Shown: in pieces, positions 1 to 7,400 of the stretch
Numbering within the stretch: position 1 is the stretch's first letter
Layout: each line of letters begins with the position of its first letter
DNA from: JBBTCX01 sp964494205
Lineage (GTDB): Bacteria > Planctomycetota > Phycisphaerae > UBA1845
NCBI GenBank assembly: GCA_964494205.1
Contig: CAZBRD010000039.1
Span: 1-8,396, forward strand
Reading direction: 5' to 3'
DNA: 8,396 nt
Program-made: the position numbers and the translations under genes
The notes under the pieces: generated by a model
Seen by the model: the letters and a program-made list of their open reading frames with translations, nothing else
What the model was told of the DNA's origin: nothing
Databases searched by the model: none

Positions 1-69
1 GTGACCACCGGGTCGACCATCTCGGCGCACGCGCGGCGCAAGTTCAACGACGCGCGGACTAACATTTGA
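1..69 (+). CDS. 3' end of a ComF-like phosphoribosyltransferase gene (partial)
   Basis: Frame 1 is open from the left edge to a TGA at 67-69 and gives 22 residues beginning VTTGSTISAHARRKF. The VTTGST stretch matches the end of the PRPP-binding loop (DDVxTTGxT) of type I phosphoribosyltransferases. In ComF/GntX-like proteins this loop lies about 25-30 residues from the C-terminus, followed by a helix rich in Ala and Arg, as seen here. Only about 19 residues follow TTG, slightly fewer than usual, and the expected last beta strand is missing from this frame. Frame 2 stays open from base 5 to a TGA at 212-214, and from 62 it encodes a strand-like VVSSVGAVHCARG, so a frameshift near 60-66 may have shortened the gene. 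ComF proteins are linked to DNA uptake in some bacteria, but many are of unknown role. The call rests on one short motif; another phosphoribosyltransferase is possible. Confidence 0.42.
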   Translation: MTTGSTISAHARRKFNDARTNI

Positions 70-278
70 GGTGGTATCATCCGTGGGGGCAGTTCATTGC
101 GCTCGAGGTGCCGAGAAACCAGTTGCAAACAGAGAGCGCGACAACTTCTTGAATGGTGCGCAACGTCGCGTCATTGGCGGAGTTACGGCGGTCATCGCGA
201 GATGTGAATTTTGAGCGGTCAGTAAACAAAAAAGCCGTCGAATCTCTTCGACGGTTACGTTACCTCCCCGAGTGTAAC
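68..278. repeat. Direct repeat copy 1 (211 bp, conserved 77-bp core)
   Basis: This stretch matches 4029-4239 at equal overall length. The core 202-278 differs from 4163-4239 at 9 of 77 positions, with no gap (about 88% identity by eye). To the left, similarity is weaker but follows the same register, with shared islands such as TTGCGCT, GAGAGCGCG and a TGCG..CAAC block, and with indels that look like multiples of three. Similarity stops abruptly at 278, just after a TAA (275-277) shared by both copies. The core carries an 8-bp hairpin beside a T-run when read on the minus strand, annotated separately. I do not recognise the family. It could be a dispersed intergenic repeat of this genome, a mobile terminator-like element, or the eroded 3' end of a duplicated gene. 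Confidence 0.8.
221..254 (-). terminator. Intrinsic terminator of repeat copy 1
   Basis: On the minus strand the stem CCGTCGAA / TTCGACGG (8 bp, no mismatch) closes a GAGA tetraloop of the GNRA type. The stem is followed at once by CTTTTTTGTTTACT. A short GC-containing stem plus a U-run is the classical Rho-independent terminator. It lies about 270 bases beyond the stop codon of the minus-strand radical SAM gene, which is far for a dedicated terminator but in the right orientation. On the plus strand the same hairpin is followed by TTACGTTACC and would not terminate. It is part of the repeat core, so its job may belong to the repeat rather than to the gene. Confidence 0.7.
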
Positions 279-357
279 AGTTTACAAACGTTGGCTACCC
301 CCACCAATAGCAGGCCTTCAGCTGTCAGTGTGTTAACCGCGCGAGCGTAAGAAAGAA

Positions 358-555
358 GTGCGCGGCGCAAAACAGAAATACAACGTCCAGCTTGGAGAAC
401 CGCCCCCTGTCGAGCCTGAAACGTGTAGAGTTTGTGGAACTGTCAAATTGGACCCGTGGCATTATTTCTACTTGGTTCGTGGATTGGCCTTCCTCACGCT
501 TGAACTGATATGCAGTACAAACCTAGGCCATCACGGGCACAAATGGTCTTGGTAG
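358..555 (+). CDS. Possible small protein with one CxxC pair (doubtful)
   Basis: A GTG-started frame of 65 codons fills most of the otherwise gene-free stretch 279-522 and runs 33 bases into the antisense end of the radical SAM gene. The product has a polar start, a proline-rich turn (GEPPPVEPE), one CRVCG pair at about residues 23-27, a short hydrophobic run (LAFLTLELIC) and a His/Trp-rich end. A weak purine run (AAGAAAGAA) precedes the GTG. A single CxxC pair could be half of a zinc site, but no second pair follows. I do not recognise the protein. The antisense overlap and the GTG start make chance openness quite possible. No other feature is seen in 279-522. Confidence 0.2.
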   Translation: MRGAKQKYNVQLGEPPPVEPETCRVCGTVKLDPWHYFYLVRGLAFLTLELICSTNLGHHGHKWSW

Positions 556-2421
556 AGTACGTAGCGGTACATCGACCGACGCGGCGCGCGGTGGTTTCGG
601 TAAGTACGGCGTCGGAATTTGTTCGACGGCCCAGTTGATTTCGAAACCTGTTGCGGCGTCCACCATGGGGATGCGCGCTCGTTGAAGCCCTTCGTAGTAT
701 TCGATCGGTCCCTTCTTGAGTCTCTTCGCCCATCGCCAAAGCTTGGGAGCGGTCATCAGGATGCCGATTTGGCCAATGACCTGAAACATCAGCCGTCGAG
801 GCCCCAGGGGCCACTTACGCACCGTTCGCAGCGATCGCCACAAGTTTCGCGGGTTGTAAAACGTCGCATACGCTTTCAACACGTTGATCTGTCGTTCCCA
901 CGGCGTGCTGTGCTTGGATGCGAGAACATGATTGCCATCCATGAACGCCTGAGGGATCGATTCGCCGCCGACCCGCTGATACATAACGCGGGCGTTTACC
1001 GCGTCTTCGATGTCCCGCGTCCCGATGGCCGGTCCGAGGTAAGTGCATTGGTACGAAATCGCGCCAGCGTCGAAGAGGAACTTCGCCTGATCGATCAAAC
1101 CAGTCAGGCCGCCGTCCTTCGATCGCAATGGCTGTTGGTCGTTGTGGATCATCATGGCCATCGGTTCAATGCCGTGTGAAAGCAACTCGGCGAAGAGCGA
1201 GGCTGTCTTGCTTTCGTTCTGGCCCTTATTCACGAGTTCAGCGGTAATGTCCTCGATGCCGAACCAGATGGCCTGCAATCCACCTTTGCGGCAAAGCGGC
1301 AGCAAGTCGCGGTTCTTGAACACGTCAAACTCGGTGGCCTCGGTGCAGAAACGAATGCGCTCGCCGAGGGGTTGCCCGTTGACTGTTGTCTTGGCCAACT
1401 CGGTCATCAGCTCGATGACGGTCTCGCGCGAATTGAAGAAGTTGTCATCGGTACCGAAAATCGTCTCGATCCCAAAGTTCTCATGAATGTGCTTGATTTC
1501 CGCAGCCATGCGCTTGGGACTCTTGTTTCGCCATGTTCGCTGGTTCACCGCCGGAATCGGGCAGAACGAACAGTTGAACTTGCAACCGTGCGTGGCAATA
1601 ATCGAACCGATTTCCGAAAGCTTGCCGACCTTTTTCGGCGGATAGGGTGCAGCCGAGAGAGTGCGTCGACGGTGCGGCGGTTCAATCTTCCTGAACCCCG
1701 CATCGGGCATAGGCAATTCATCGAGGTCGCGAAGCAATCGCTGGATACCCGTATTAATCGCCCTGGGTTTTTCTGGATTCCAATCTCCCGGCAGATACAC
1801 CAACCCTGGAATGGAGTTCAGTGAGCCGTTCCTTCGCAGTCTATCAAAAGCCAATCGCGGGTGTTCGTCACGCGCGCGTTCCGCAAGCGTTGCACGCAGC
1901 AGATCGAGCAACACATACAATTCACCAGTCGAAGCACAATCAGCGCCTATGTTTGGTTGCGGGCCGAGGTCAAAGAAATCGGTCGGCTCATAGATCGCCT
2001 TCGGTCCGCCCGCGAAAATGAGCGGTCGACGATCGCCAAGCGCATGGGCATCGCGAATCAAGTCAAAGGCGGCATCGCCATGAACCTGCATGGCCGAGAC
2101 AAGCAAAATGTCCAGCGGCTTACCGTTGAGTTGGGCGAGGCTCGGCGAGAAATGAGGCGTCCATTGTTGCAAGACGATGCGAATGTGCTTGAAGCCGCTC
2201 TCGTGAAGCCCATCGGCAAGCGTGCGTACCGAACACGGCGCCATTCGCTTGTCGGCGTACCAGTAGGGCAACATGCGCGTCCGAAAGTCAAACGCGTACA
2301 CGATGCCAATGCGCAGCTCGTGAGCGTGGGACAGGGCGCGAAGATCTTCCATCACCCGCGTGACAGCACCCTCAGGCAGATAAACGTCCTCCGGTTGACG
2401 TTTTGGCAGTTCCATCTCCAT
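523..2421 (-). CDS. Radical SAM protein with N-terminal B12-binding-like domain
   Basis: The product is about 632 residues. The first 180 or so form an alpha/beta domain in the style of the cobalamin-binding (Rossmann) domain of B12-type radical SAM enzymes, with RIGIVYAF, then DILLVSAMQVHGDAAFDLI and LIFAGGP. The radical SAM core follows. C280, C284 and C287 form CxxxCxxC, the ligands of a 4Fe-4S cluster that cleaves S-adenosylmethionine. GTDDNFF (323-329) and WFGIED (386-391) fit the later strands of the barrel. The canonical cobalamin His motif is not evident at the right place, so the domain may not bind B12. The C-terminal 130 residues are basic and Trp-rich. The frame extends up to a TTG at 2442, but AGGAAGG at 2424-2430 favours ATG at 2421 or 2415. 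The gene is divergent from the glycosyltransferase gene. The substrate is unknown; family members methylate or rearrange lipids, antibiotics and cofactors. Confidence 0.88.
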   Translation of the reverse strand: MEMELPKRQPEDVYLPEGAVTRVMEDLRALSHAHELRIGIVYAFDFRTRMLPYWYADKRMAPCSVRTLADGLHESGFKHIRIVLQQWTPHFSPSLAQLNGKPLDILLVSAMQVHGDAAFDLIRDAHALGDRRPLIFAGGPKAIYEPTDFFDLGPQPNIGADCASTGELYVLLDLLRATLAERARDEHPRLAFDRLRRNGSLNSIPGLVYLPGDWNPEKPRAINTGIQRLLRDLDELPMPDAGFRKIEPPHRRRTLSAAPYPPKKVGKLSEIGSIIATHGCKFNCSFCPIPAVNQRTWRNKSPKRMAAEIKHIHENFGIETIFGTDDNFFNSRETVIELMTELAKTTVNGQPLGERIRFCTEATEFDVFKNRDLLPLCRKGGLQAIWFGIEDITAELVNKGQNESKTASLFAELLSHGIEPMAMMIHNDQQPLRSKDGGLTGLIDQAKFLFDAGAISYQCTYLGPAIGTRDIEDAVNARVMYQRVGGESIPQAFMDGNHVLASKHSTPWERQINVLKAYATFYNPRNLWRSLRTVRKWPLGPRRLMFQVIGQIGILMTAPKLWRWAKRLKKGPIEYYEGLQRARIPMVDAATGFEINWAVEQIPTPYLPKPPRAASVDVPLRTLPRPFVPVMA

Positions 2422-2458
2422 ATCCTTCCTGGTAGGAGTCAATCAGCCACATAGCTCA

Positions 2459-2623
2459 ATGAGGCCAGCGGTTGTGGACGATTCCGACCCTCAGATGCTG
2501 AATTCGATGTTCAAACCCCACTCTGTCGAATCGAACGGACTTCAAGCCGTGGTTTCAGCGGATGGACAGGATAACAGCTTTATGAGGATCACACCAAGCG
2601 CACTCGTAATGACCTGTTCCTAA
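2459..2623 (+). pseudogene. Remnant of a response-regulator receiver domain
   Basis: A 54-codon frame begins MRPAVVDDSDPQMLNSMF and later reads VVSADGQ, then ITPSALVMT, before a TAA. The order and spacing match the first half of a CheY-like receiver: strand 1 ending in the acidic VVDDS, helix 1, strand 2 with the ADGQ turn, helix 2, then strand 3 (PSALVM). In a working receiver the phosphorylated Asp directly follows strand 3. Here that position is Thr, and the frame stops three residues later. There is no clear ribosome binding site, and the start lies only 37 bases from the divergent radical SAM start. I read it as a truncated, non-functional relic. A chance resemblance cannot be excluded, because the evidence is one short stretch read by eye. 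Confidence 0.45.
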
Positions 2624-2685
2624 CCTGGCTCAAAAGATGCGCAAAGCTCGCGGTGCGAAAACGCAATTCGGAGGTCTGGAGTCGA

Positions 2686-2714
2686 TTGCCTGTTATGCGG
2701 CCAAGGAGCATAAT
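2686..2714 (+). promoter_or_regulatory. Candidate sigma70-type promoter for the glycosyltransferase gene
   Basis: TTGCCT (2686-2691) and CATAAT (2709-2714) are separated by exactly 17 bases, matching 4 of 6 and 5 of 6 consensus positions. Transcription would start near 2721 and give a leader of about 60 bases before the ATG at 2783. The rest of 2624-2782 shows no gene or other signal that I can support. No comparably good promoter was found for the opposite gene. Confidence 0.4.
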
Positions 2715-2782
2715 CGACCCTCGCTTCCAATTTGGACCTTTTTCGGTTGAGAACGGCAGCTCGGTTGCTGTGAGGATTATGG

Positions 2783-3997
2783 ATGCAGATGTTCTTATCA
2801 ATCTGGATCGCACTGGCAGGCATGGTCGGCGCGGTCTGGCTCATCCGACTCGTAGTGATCAGCGTTGCCAAAAATCGACGACCGATTCTATCGTCGCGGT
2901 CGTACGAGGGTCCGGTGGCTGCGCCGCCGCGGGTTTCGGTTGTTGTGGCCGCCAAGGATGAGGAAGACAACATCGAGACCTGCGTTCGTACCTGGATGAA
3001 TCAGGATTACCCGAATTACGAATTGATAGTGATCGACGACCGAAGCCAAGACAGGACACCGCAGATCCTTTCCCAACTCAAGACTGAGTTTCCCGAACAT
3101 CTGATAGTGCAAACGGTGACCCAATTGCGCGACGGGTGGTTTGGCAAAAACAACGCGATGCGCGAAGGAGTAACCTTGGCCAGTGGCGAGTGGCTGCTCT
3201 TCTCCGATGCCGACTGTCGGCAGACGTCGCCTCGCACCATTTCGGTGGCCATCCATGACGTCGTCGCCCGAAAGACCGATTTCTTAAGCATCATTCCGGT
3301 ATTGGATACCCACGAAGTGTGGGAGCGGATCATTCAGCCGGTGTGCGCTCTCATTCTGATCCTCTGGTTCCTTCCATCACGCGTAAACAACCCGCAAACG
3401 AAGACGGCGTATGCCAATGGACAATTTATGCTGATTAGCCGCCAATCTTATAAGGCGATCGGTGGACACGAGCGCGTGCGGACGCAACTGAACGAGGACA
3501 TTCTGTTGGCCCGGCATGCAAAGGCTGAGGGTTGGCAACTTCGCGTCGTGGAAAACGCTGATCTGTATCGAACGCGCATGTACCGGACGCTGGGAGAGGC
3601 ATGGCGCGGCTGGTCGAGAATTTACGCCGGTTCACTGGGGACAGTACATCGTGTGGCTTTGGCAATGGCGGTACTTTTCATCCTGAGCCTTCTGCCATGG
3701 GCGAGCCTGGCTGGAGCCGTGATTTCGACTTTTTTGAGTAGTGGCCCGGCTGCCGACGCCTGTCGAACCGCAGCCTGGTCTTGGTTGATAGTAGTTGTGC
3801 TTCAGCAAATGACATTGTGGCGCGTGTATGGTTTCCTTCAGATACCGCGGTTGTGGTCACTCACGTACGCAGGTGGTGCGCTTGTGGCGTTGGGAATGCT
3901 CGGCAACGCCGTTCTTAAGACGATTGGCCTGTCGTCTACGACGTGGCGCGGAACCAAATATCACGGCGCACGAGTGATCGGCGAGTCCGTCGCCTGA
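2783..3997 (+). CDS. Membrane glycosyltransferase, family 2 (GT-A fold)
   Basis: The product is 404 residues. An N-terminal membrane helix (about 3-28) is followed by the GT-A catalytic domain. PRVSVVVAAKDEEDNIE (49-65) is the nucleotide-sugar entry strand; DD at 85-86, GWFGKNNA (118-125) and the SDADC metal-binding DxD motif (141-145) follow. The ANGQFMLISR strand (211-220), NED (237-239) with the likely catalytic base, and RGWSR (275-279) in the place of the QxxRW-like motif complete the core. Hydrophobic segments lie at about 181-197, 290-318, 332-349 and 359-377, and the end reads TTWRGTKYHG, as in CrtQ-, HpnB- or ceramide-glucosyltransferase-like enzymes. It probably transfers a sugar from a nucleotide donor to a lipid at the cytoplasmic membrane; the acceptor is not evident. 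GAGGA at 2772-2776 is a good ribosome binding site for this ATG. All key residues are present. Confidence 0.9.
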   Translation: MQMFLSIWIALAGMVGAVWLIRLVVISVAKNRRPILSSRSYEGPVAAPPRVSVVVAAKDEEDNIETCVRTWMNQDYPNYELIVIDDRSQDRTPQILSQLKTEFPEHLIVQTVTQLRDGWFGKNNAMREGVTLASGEWLLFSDADCRQTSPRTISVAIHDVVARKTDFLSIIPVLDTHEVWERIIQPVCALILILWFLPSRVNNPQTKTAYANGQFMLISRQSYKAIGGHERVRTQLNEDILLARHAKAEGWQLRVVENADLYRTRMYRTLGEAWRGWSRIYAGSLGTVHRVALAMAVLFILSLLPWASLAGAVISTFLSSGPAADACRTAAWSWLIVVVLQQMTLWRVYGFLQIPRLWSLTYAGGALVALGMLGNAVLKTIGLSSTTWRGTKYHGARVIGESVA

Positions 3998-4028
3998 CGC
4001 CCACCCTAGGCGGCTGGTAGCGCACAAA

Positions 4029-4239
4029 GAGATGAAATGGGGCCCATCGGGCGCGTCTTGCGCTTGGGGTGACAACAAAGATCCTGCGAGCTGAGAGCGC
4101 GGCCTGTCGTATGATGCGTCGCAACCAGGCGTCGTTTTGAGAGGTGCGACAGCGAACTTAAAATGTGAATTTCGAGCCGTCTGTAAACAAGAAAGCCGCC
4201 GAATTTTTTCGACGGTGACGTTTCCTCCCCGAGTGTAAC
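4029..4239. repeat. Direct repeat copy 2 (211 bp, conserved 77-bp core)
   Basis: This is the second copy of the repeat at 68-278, in the same orientation, beginning 31 bases after the glycosyltransferase stop. The conserved core is 4163-4239, with 9 differences from copy 1 in 77 bases. The left two thirds is much more diverged but keeps length and register. Similarity again ends right after the shared TAA (4236-4238). The two copies bracket the radical SAM / glycosyltransferase pair. No inverted termini or target duplications were found at the edges, so a simple insertion sequence is not supported. Confidence 0.8.
4182..4215 (-). terminator. Intrinsic terminator of repeat copy 2
   Basis: On the minus strand CCGTCGAA pairs with TTCGGCGG around an AAAA loop, followed by CTTTCTTGTTTAC. 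Seven pairs are Watson-Crick, and the eighth is a T-G position that becomes a U-G wobble in minus-strand RNA. It lies about 245 bases downstream of the stop of the PKD protein gene, in the orientation needed to end that transcript. The T-run is less pure than in copy 1, so termination may be weaker. Confidence 0.6.
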
Positions 4240-4458
4240 CGAATGCGAAACTTCTCTCGAATCCGAAGCCCATTACGATAGTTGCCTTTCGGTACCTATC
4301 ATAGTGCCAAAGACCCTCCGATATGTCTTTCACAGTCCATTCTGACTACGTACGCACAATCGTTTCGTCGACAAGTCGTCTTGTAATTTTGTGGGGCCGC
4401 CGCATTCGGAATGGTCGACTACGGCGGCGTCTTCAAAAGTCAACTCTCGTTCCGTCCG
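4240..4458 (-). other. Long 3' untranslated stretch of the PKD gene with two candidate hairpins
   Basis: No gene is supported here. Two inverted repeats are visible. The first is GCCGCCG (4396-4402) with CGGCGGC (4422-4428), a 7-bp stem with a 19-base loop that itself contains ATTC/GAAT. It starts about 30 bases after the PKD stop codon and lacks a T-run. The second is TACGATAG (4274-4281) with CTATCATA (4296-4303), which pairs fully only in minus-strand RNA through one U-G wobble. They may stabilise or process the end of the transcript upstream of the terminator in repeat copy 2. Either could also be chance. Confidence 0.3.
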
Positions 4459-7400
4459 TCAAGGGCAAATAGTCTGTCCCGAAAACGCTCCTAACACGGA
4501 TAAGATATCATCCAGGTTGATGATTCCATCGCCTCCGCATGGGGCAATGTCTGCGTTCTCCAATCCGCCTGCGCACGTATAGTTACCGCTGAAAGCATCC
4601 AACATACAAAGAATGTCGTCGATATCGATTGAGCTGTCGCTGTTGATATCACCCGTCGCAGCCGGTGCCGCACTATCTCGATAGTCAAACCCCGAGCTGG
4701 ACGAAAAGACAGCCGTATCCACGGGATGACCCTGCGCATCGCGAAGATTTTGAATGCCACCCCAGTAACTTGAGTTGCCCAGGTCAATCACAGCATCCAA
4801 TGTACCGCCAACTGACGCGGCCTGATTGTCGAATTGCACGTCTACTTGGAGGAACGAGTCCATAAAGATCGGCTCGCCATAGATGAACTCGATCGTCACC
4901 ATCTGCTGGTATGTATTGAGTGGGTCACCAAAGTAATCGAGAGTCGTCTCACCAATACTCTTGTACCACTCCCCAGCATAGTAACCTGACTGAATTGTGC
5001 TCCCATTTGGATCAGTCACTCCATCGACTGAGATATTGATGACCGCGTGCCAGAATGCATCGAACTCCGTATCTGGAGATTGAGTGTATTCTTCGCTCAA
5101 ATCTACATAGCCTGAACCGGCCACGTAGAGATTCACATCAAAGAAGCCATGGGTGCCGTTTAGATCGGGATCATCAAATTGGAAAACGTCCCAGTAGCGC
5201 GATGTGGCGAAGCCATATTCGAAGAACAGCGGATTGCTCGGGTTCGTACCTGCTAAATCCACGCGGGCTTTGTTTACGCCGAATCCGACATTAGCAAGGC
5301 CAGCAATGCGCCCATAGTTCGGGATCACTTGCTCACGGTCGATCGCTCCGACCGCCACTTCACCTTGCTCATATTGTTCAATGTAAACCGGCCCCAGCGA
5401 CAGGTTCACGCCGTACTCCACCGAATGCTGAACCAATACACCGATTGAAATAGTTTCGTTTCGGCTCGAGTTGTCGTCATCCCAAACGGTGAGGGTGGCC
5501 ACAAAACTACCTGAAGATGTGTAAGTAAATGATGGGTTTGGCTCATTGGAGGTGGTTCCCGCCGCGTCACCAAACGACCATTCATACGCCACGATCGCGC
5601 CGTCAGGGTCCATGGAACCAGCTGAGCTGAATTGCACGAGTAAGGGCGAGTACCCTGTCGTTGGAGTAGCGTCCGCCCGCGGGATAGGCGGCAGGTTGAC
5701 GCCCGGAGCGTTGATAATCAGCTGGGTGGTACCCACACCGCCGCGCGCATCGTAGCAATTCAACGTGACTGTCTGCGGACCGGGTGTCTCAAAAGTGTGA
5801 TAGGCCGTCGCGCCCCAGTATGAGCCTCCGTCGCTGAACAGCCACTCAATATTGCCAATCGCGCCGTCCGGATCGTATGAACCGGCCGCAAAAAACACGA
5901 CATCAAACGGCACACTCCCGGCATAGGTGTCTGCGGTGGCGATAGCGACGGGAATCTGGTTAGGCTTGGTGGCGTTGATCCTCTGCGCTTGCATCGACTG
6001 CAATCCGTTACCATCGGTAACCTCTAACATAACGAGATACTCGCCGGGGATAGTAAACGTGTGTGTTGGGTTTGCGGAATTTGCCGTAAGCCCGTCTCCG
6101 AAATCCCAGTCGTAGAAGTTTCCGGTGGAACCTGTGGATGTAAAATTGACAACCAGTGGAACATCGCCCTCCGTCACATCAGCATTGATCACCGCAACTG
6201 CGCCGTTTGCCGGCAAGAACTCGTACGTGATCCGGTAGTTGGCAAATGTGTCGTCGTTAATCATCATCGCACCGGCAAGCATTGCCATACCGTTGGACGC
6301 ACAAACAGTGGGGTCAGTCTCCGCGATCGGAGAGGCCGAGAAGACGAATCCCTGTGGATCGATTTTTGATCCGTTCGGGCTGACGCGCATAGCGAACAAA
6401 TCACTACGTGCGTCGAGTTGATCCAGCGTCCAAAGGGCCAGCCGGTTCTTTTGGTCCTGATACACAACGATGAAGTTTGTGCCGTCCCAAGCGACCCGCG
6501 GACGATACTGGTTTCCCGACCACGGCGTGAGGTTCACCTGCGGCCCCACCGCGCCGGTCGCATCAATCACGTGGCAGAGCAAGTCATTCTCCACACCGCT
6601 GGTTAGCTCTTGCGATTGGACGAACAGCGCCTGCGTGCCGCTCGATGCGAGCCCGACTTCAAAGATGCCATTTCCACCAGCAGTCGAGAATGGACCGTGA
6701 ATTAAGAACTCTGCCGTCGGCGCGCCACTCGATGGAACAAACGCCCCCATGCTGCCGCTGTACGGGCTGTCATGAGAGACATTGCTATGCCATGCAACAA
6801 ACCATCGATCACCCAGCACTACGGCAACCGGGGCGTTTCGCACATATGAATTTCCCAGCACCAGCGGGCTAGCGTCAAGTACGACTCCTGCACCGCTCAC
6901 CCGCGCAAAGGCCGGAAAAATGTATTGCACATTGGTTCCGACTTTACGACCGGTGACAAGAAAATCGCTGCCTAAGGCGGCCACATCCGGCGCTCCCAGG
7001 CACCCGCTCATCACCATGAACGGCGATGCGTCCACTTTGGCGCCATTAGGCGCAAGCCGCTGTGCTACGACGCCCGGTGCAGTTGCCCACGACACCAAGT
7101 ACACTGAACCATTCCAGGCGACGCTCGGGGAACCAGGTCCATTTAGCAACGCACCCACCGCGAGTTCCACCGGCTCAACAGTTAGCGGATTGCCCGCAAC
7201 ATCAAGCGGCTGCGCAAGCACGCGAGTAAGCGTATCCGCATTGCTGCGATATACGAACATATATCCATCACCGCTCGTTGCGACGTCAGGCCGCAACTGC
7301 TGGGCCGCGCCCGTGGAAAGCGTCAGATTTGGGCCGGCCACGTTACTCGATGAAATTCTCGTAGCGACAATGTCGTGTTCTCCATATCCGCCATCTGTCG

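Noticed and set aside
153..350. Plus-strand 65-codon frame across repeat copy 1
   Set aside because: The matching frame of repeat copy 2 is broken by stops, and core changes in this frame are not concentrated at third positions.
2034..2052. DAHALG in the radical SAM protein as a cobalamin DxHxxG motif
   Set aside because: It falls in the helix after the second or third core strand, at the place of a generic ELRRRG segment, not in the loop where the cobalamin ligand sits.
2422..2442. TTG at 2440-2442 as start of the radical SAM gene
   Set aside because: No ribosome binding site precedes it, whereas AGGAAGG lies just before the ATGs at 2421 and 2415.
1861..2454. Plus-strand 197-codon frame antisense to the radical SAM gene
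   Set aside because: The opposite strand has clear domains over the same bases; this frame has an Arg/His-rich shadow composition and no motif.
68..4239. Composite transposon bounded by the two repeats
   Set aside because: No transposase, inverted termini or target-site duplication is visible, and the genes between look like ordinary chromosomal genes.
4391..4582. Plus-strand 63-codon frame near the PKD stop codon
   Set aside because: It overlaps the dockerin-like coding region antisense and shows no coding signature.
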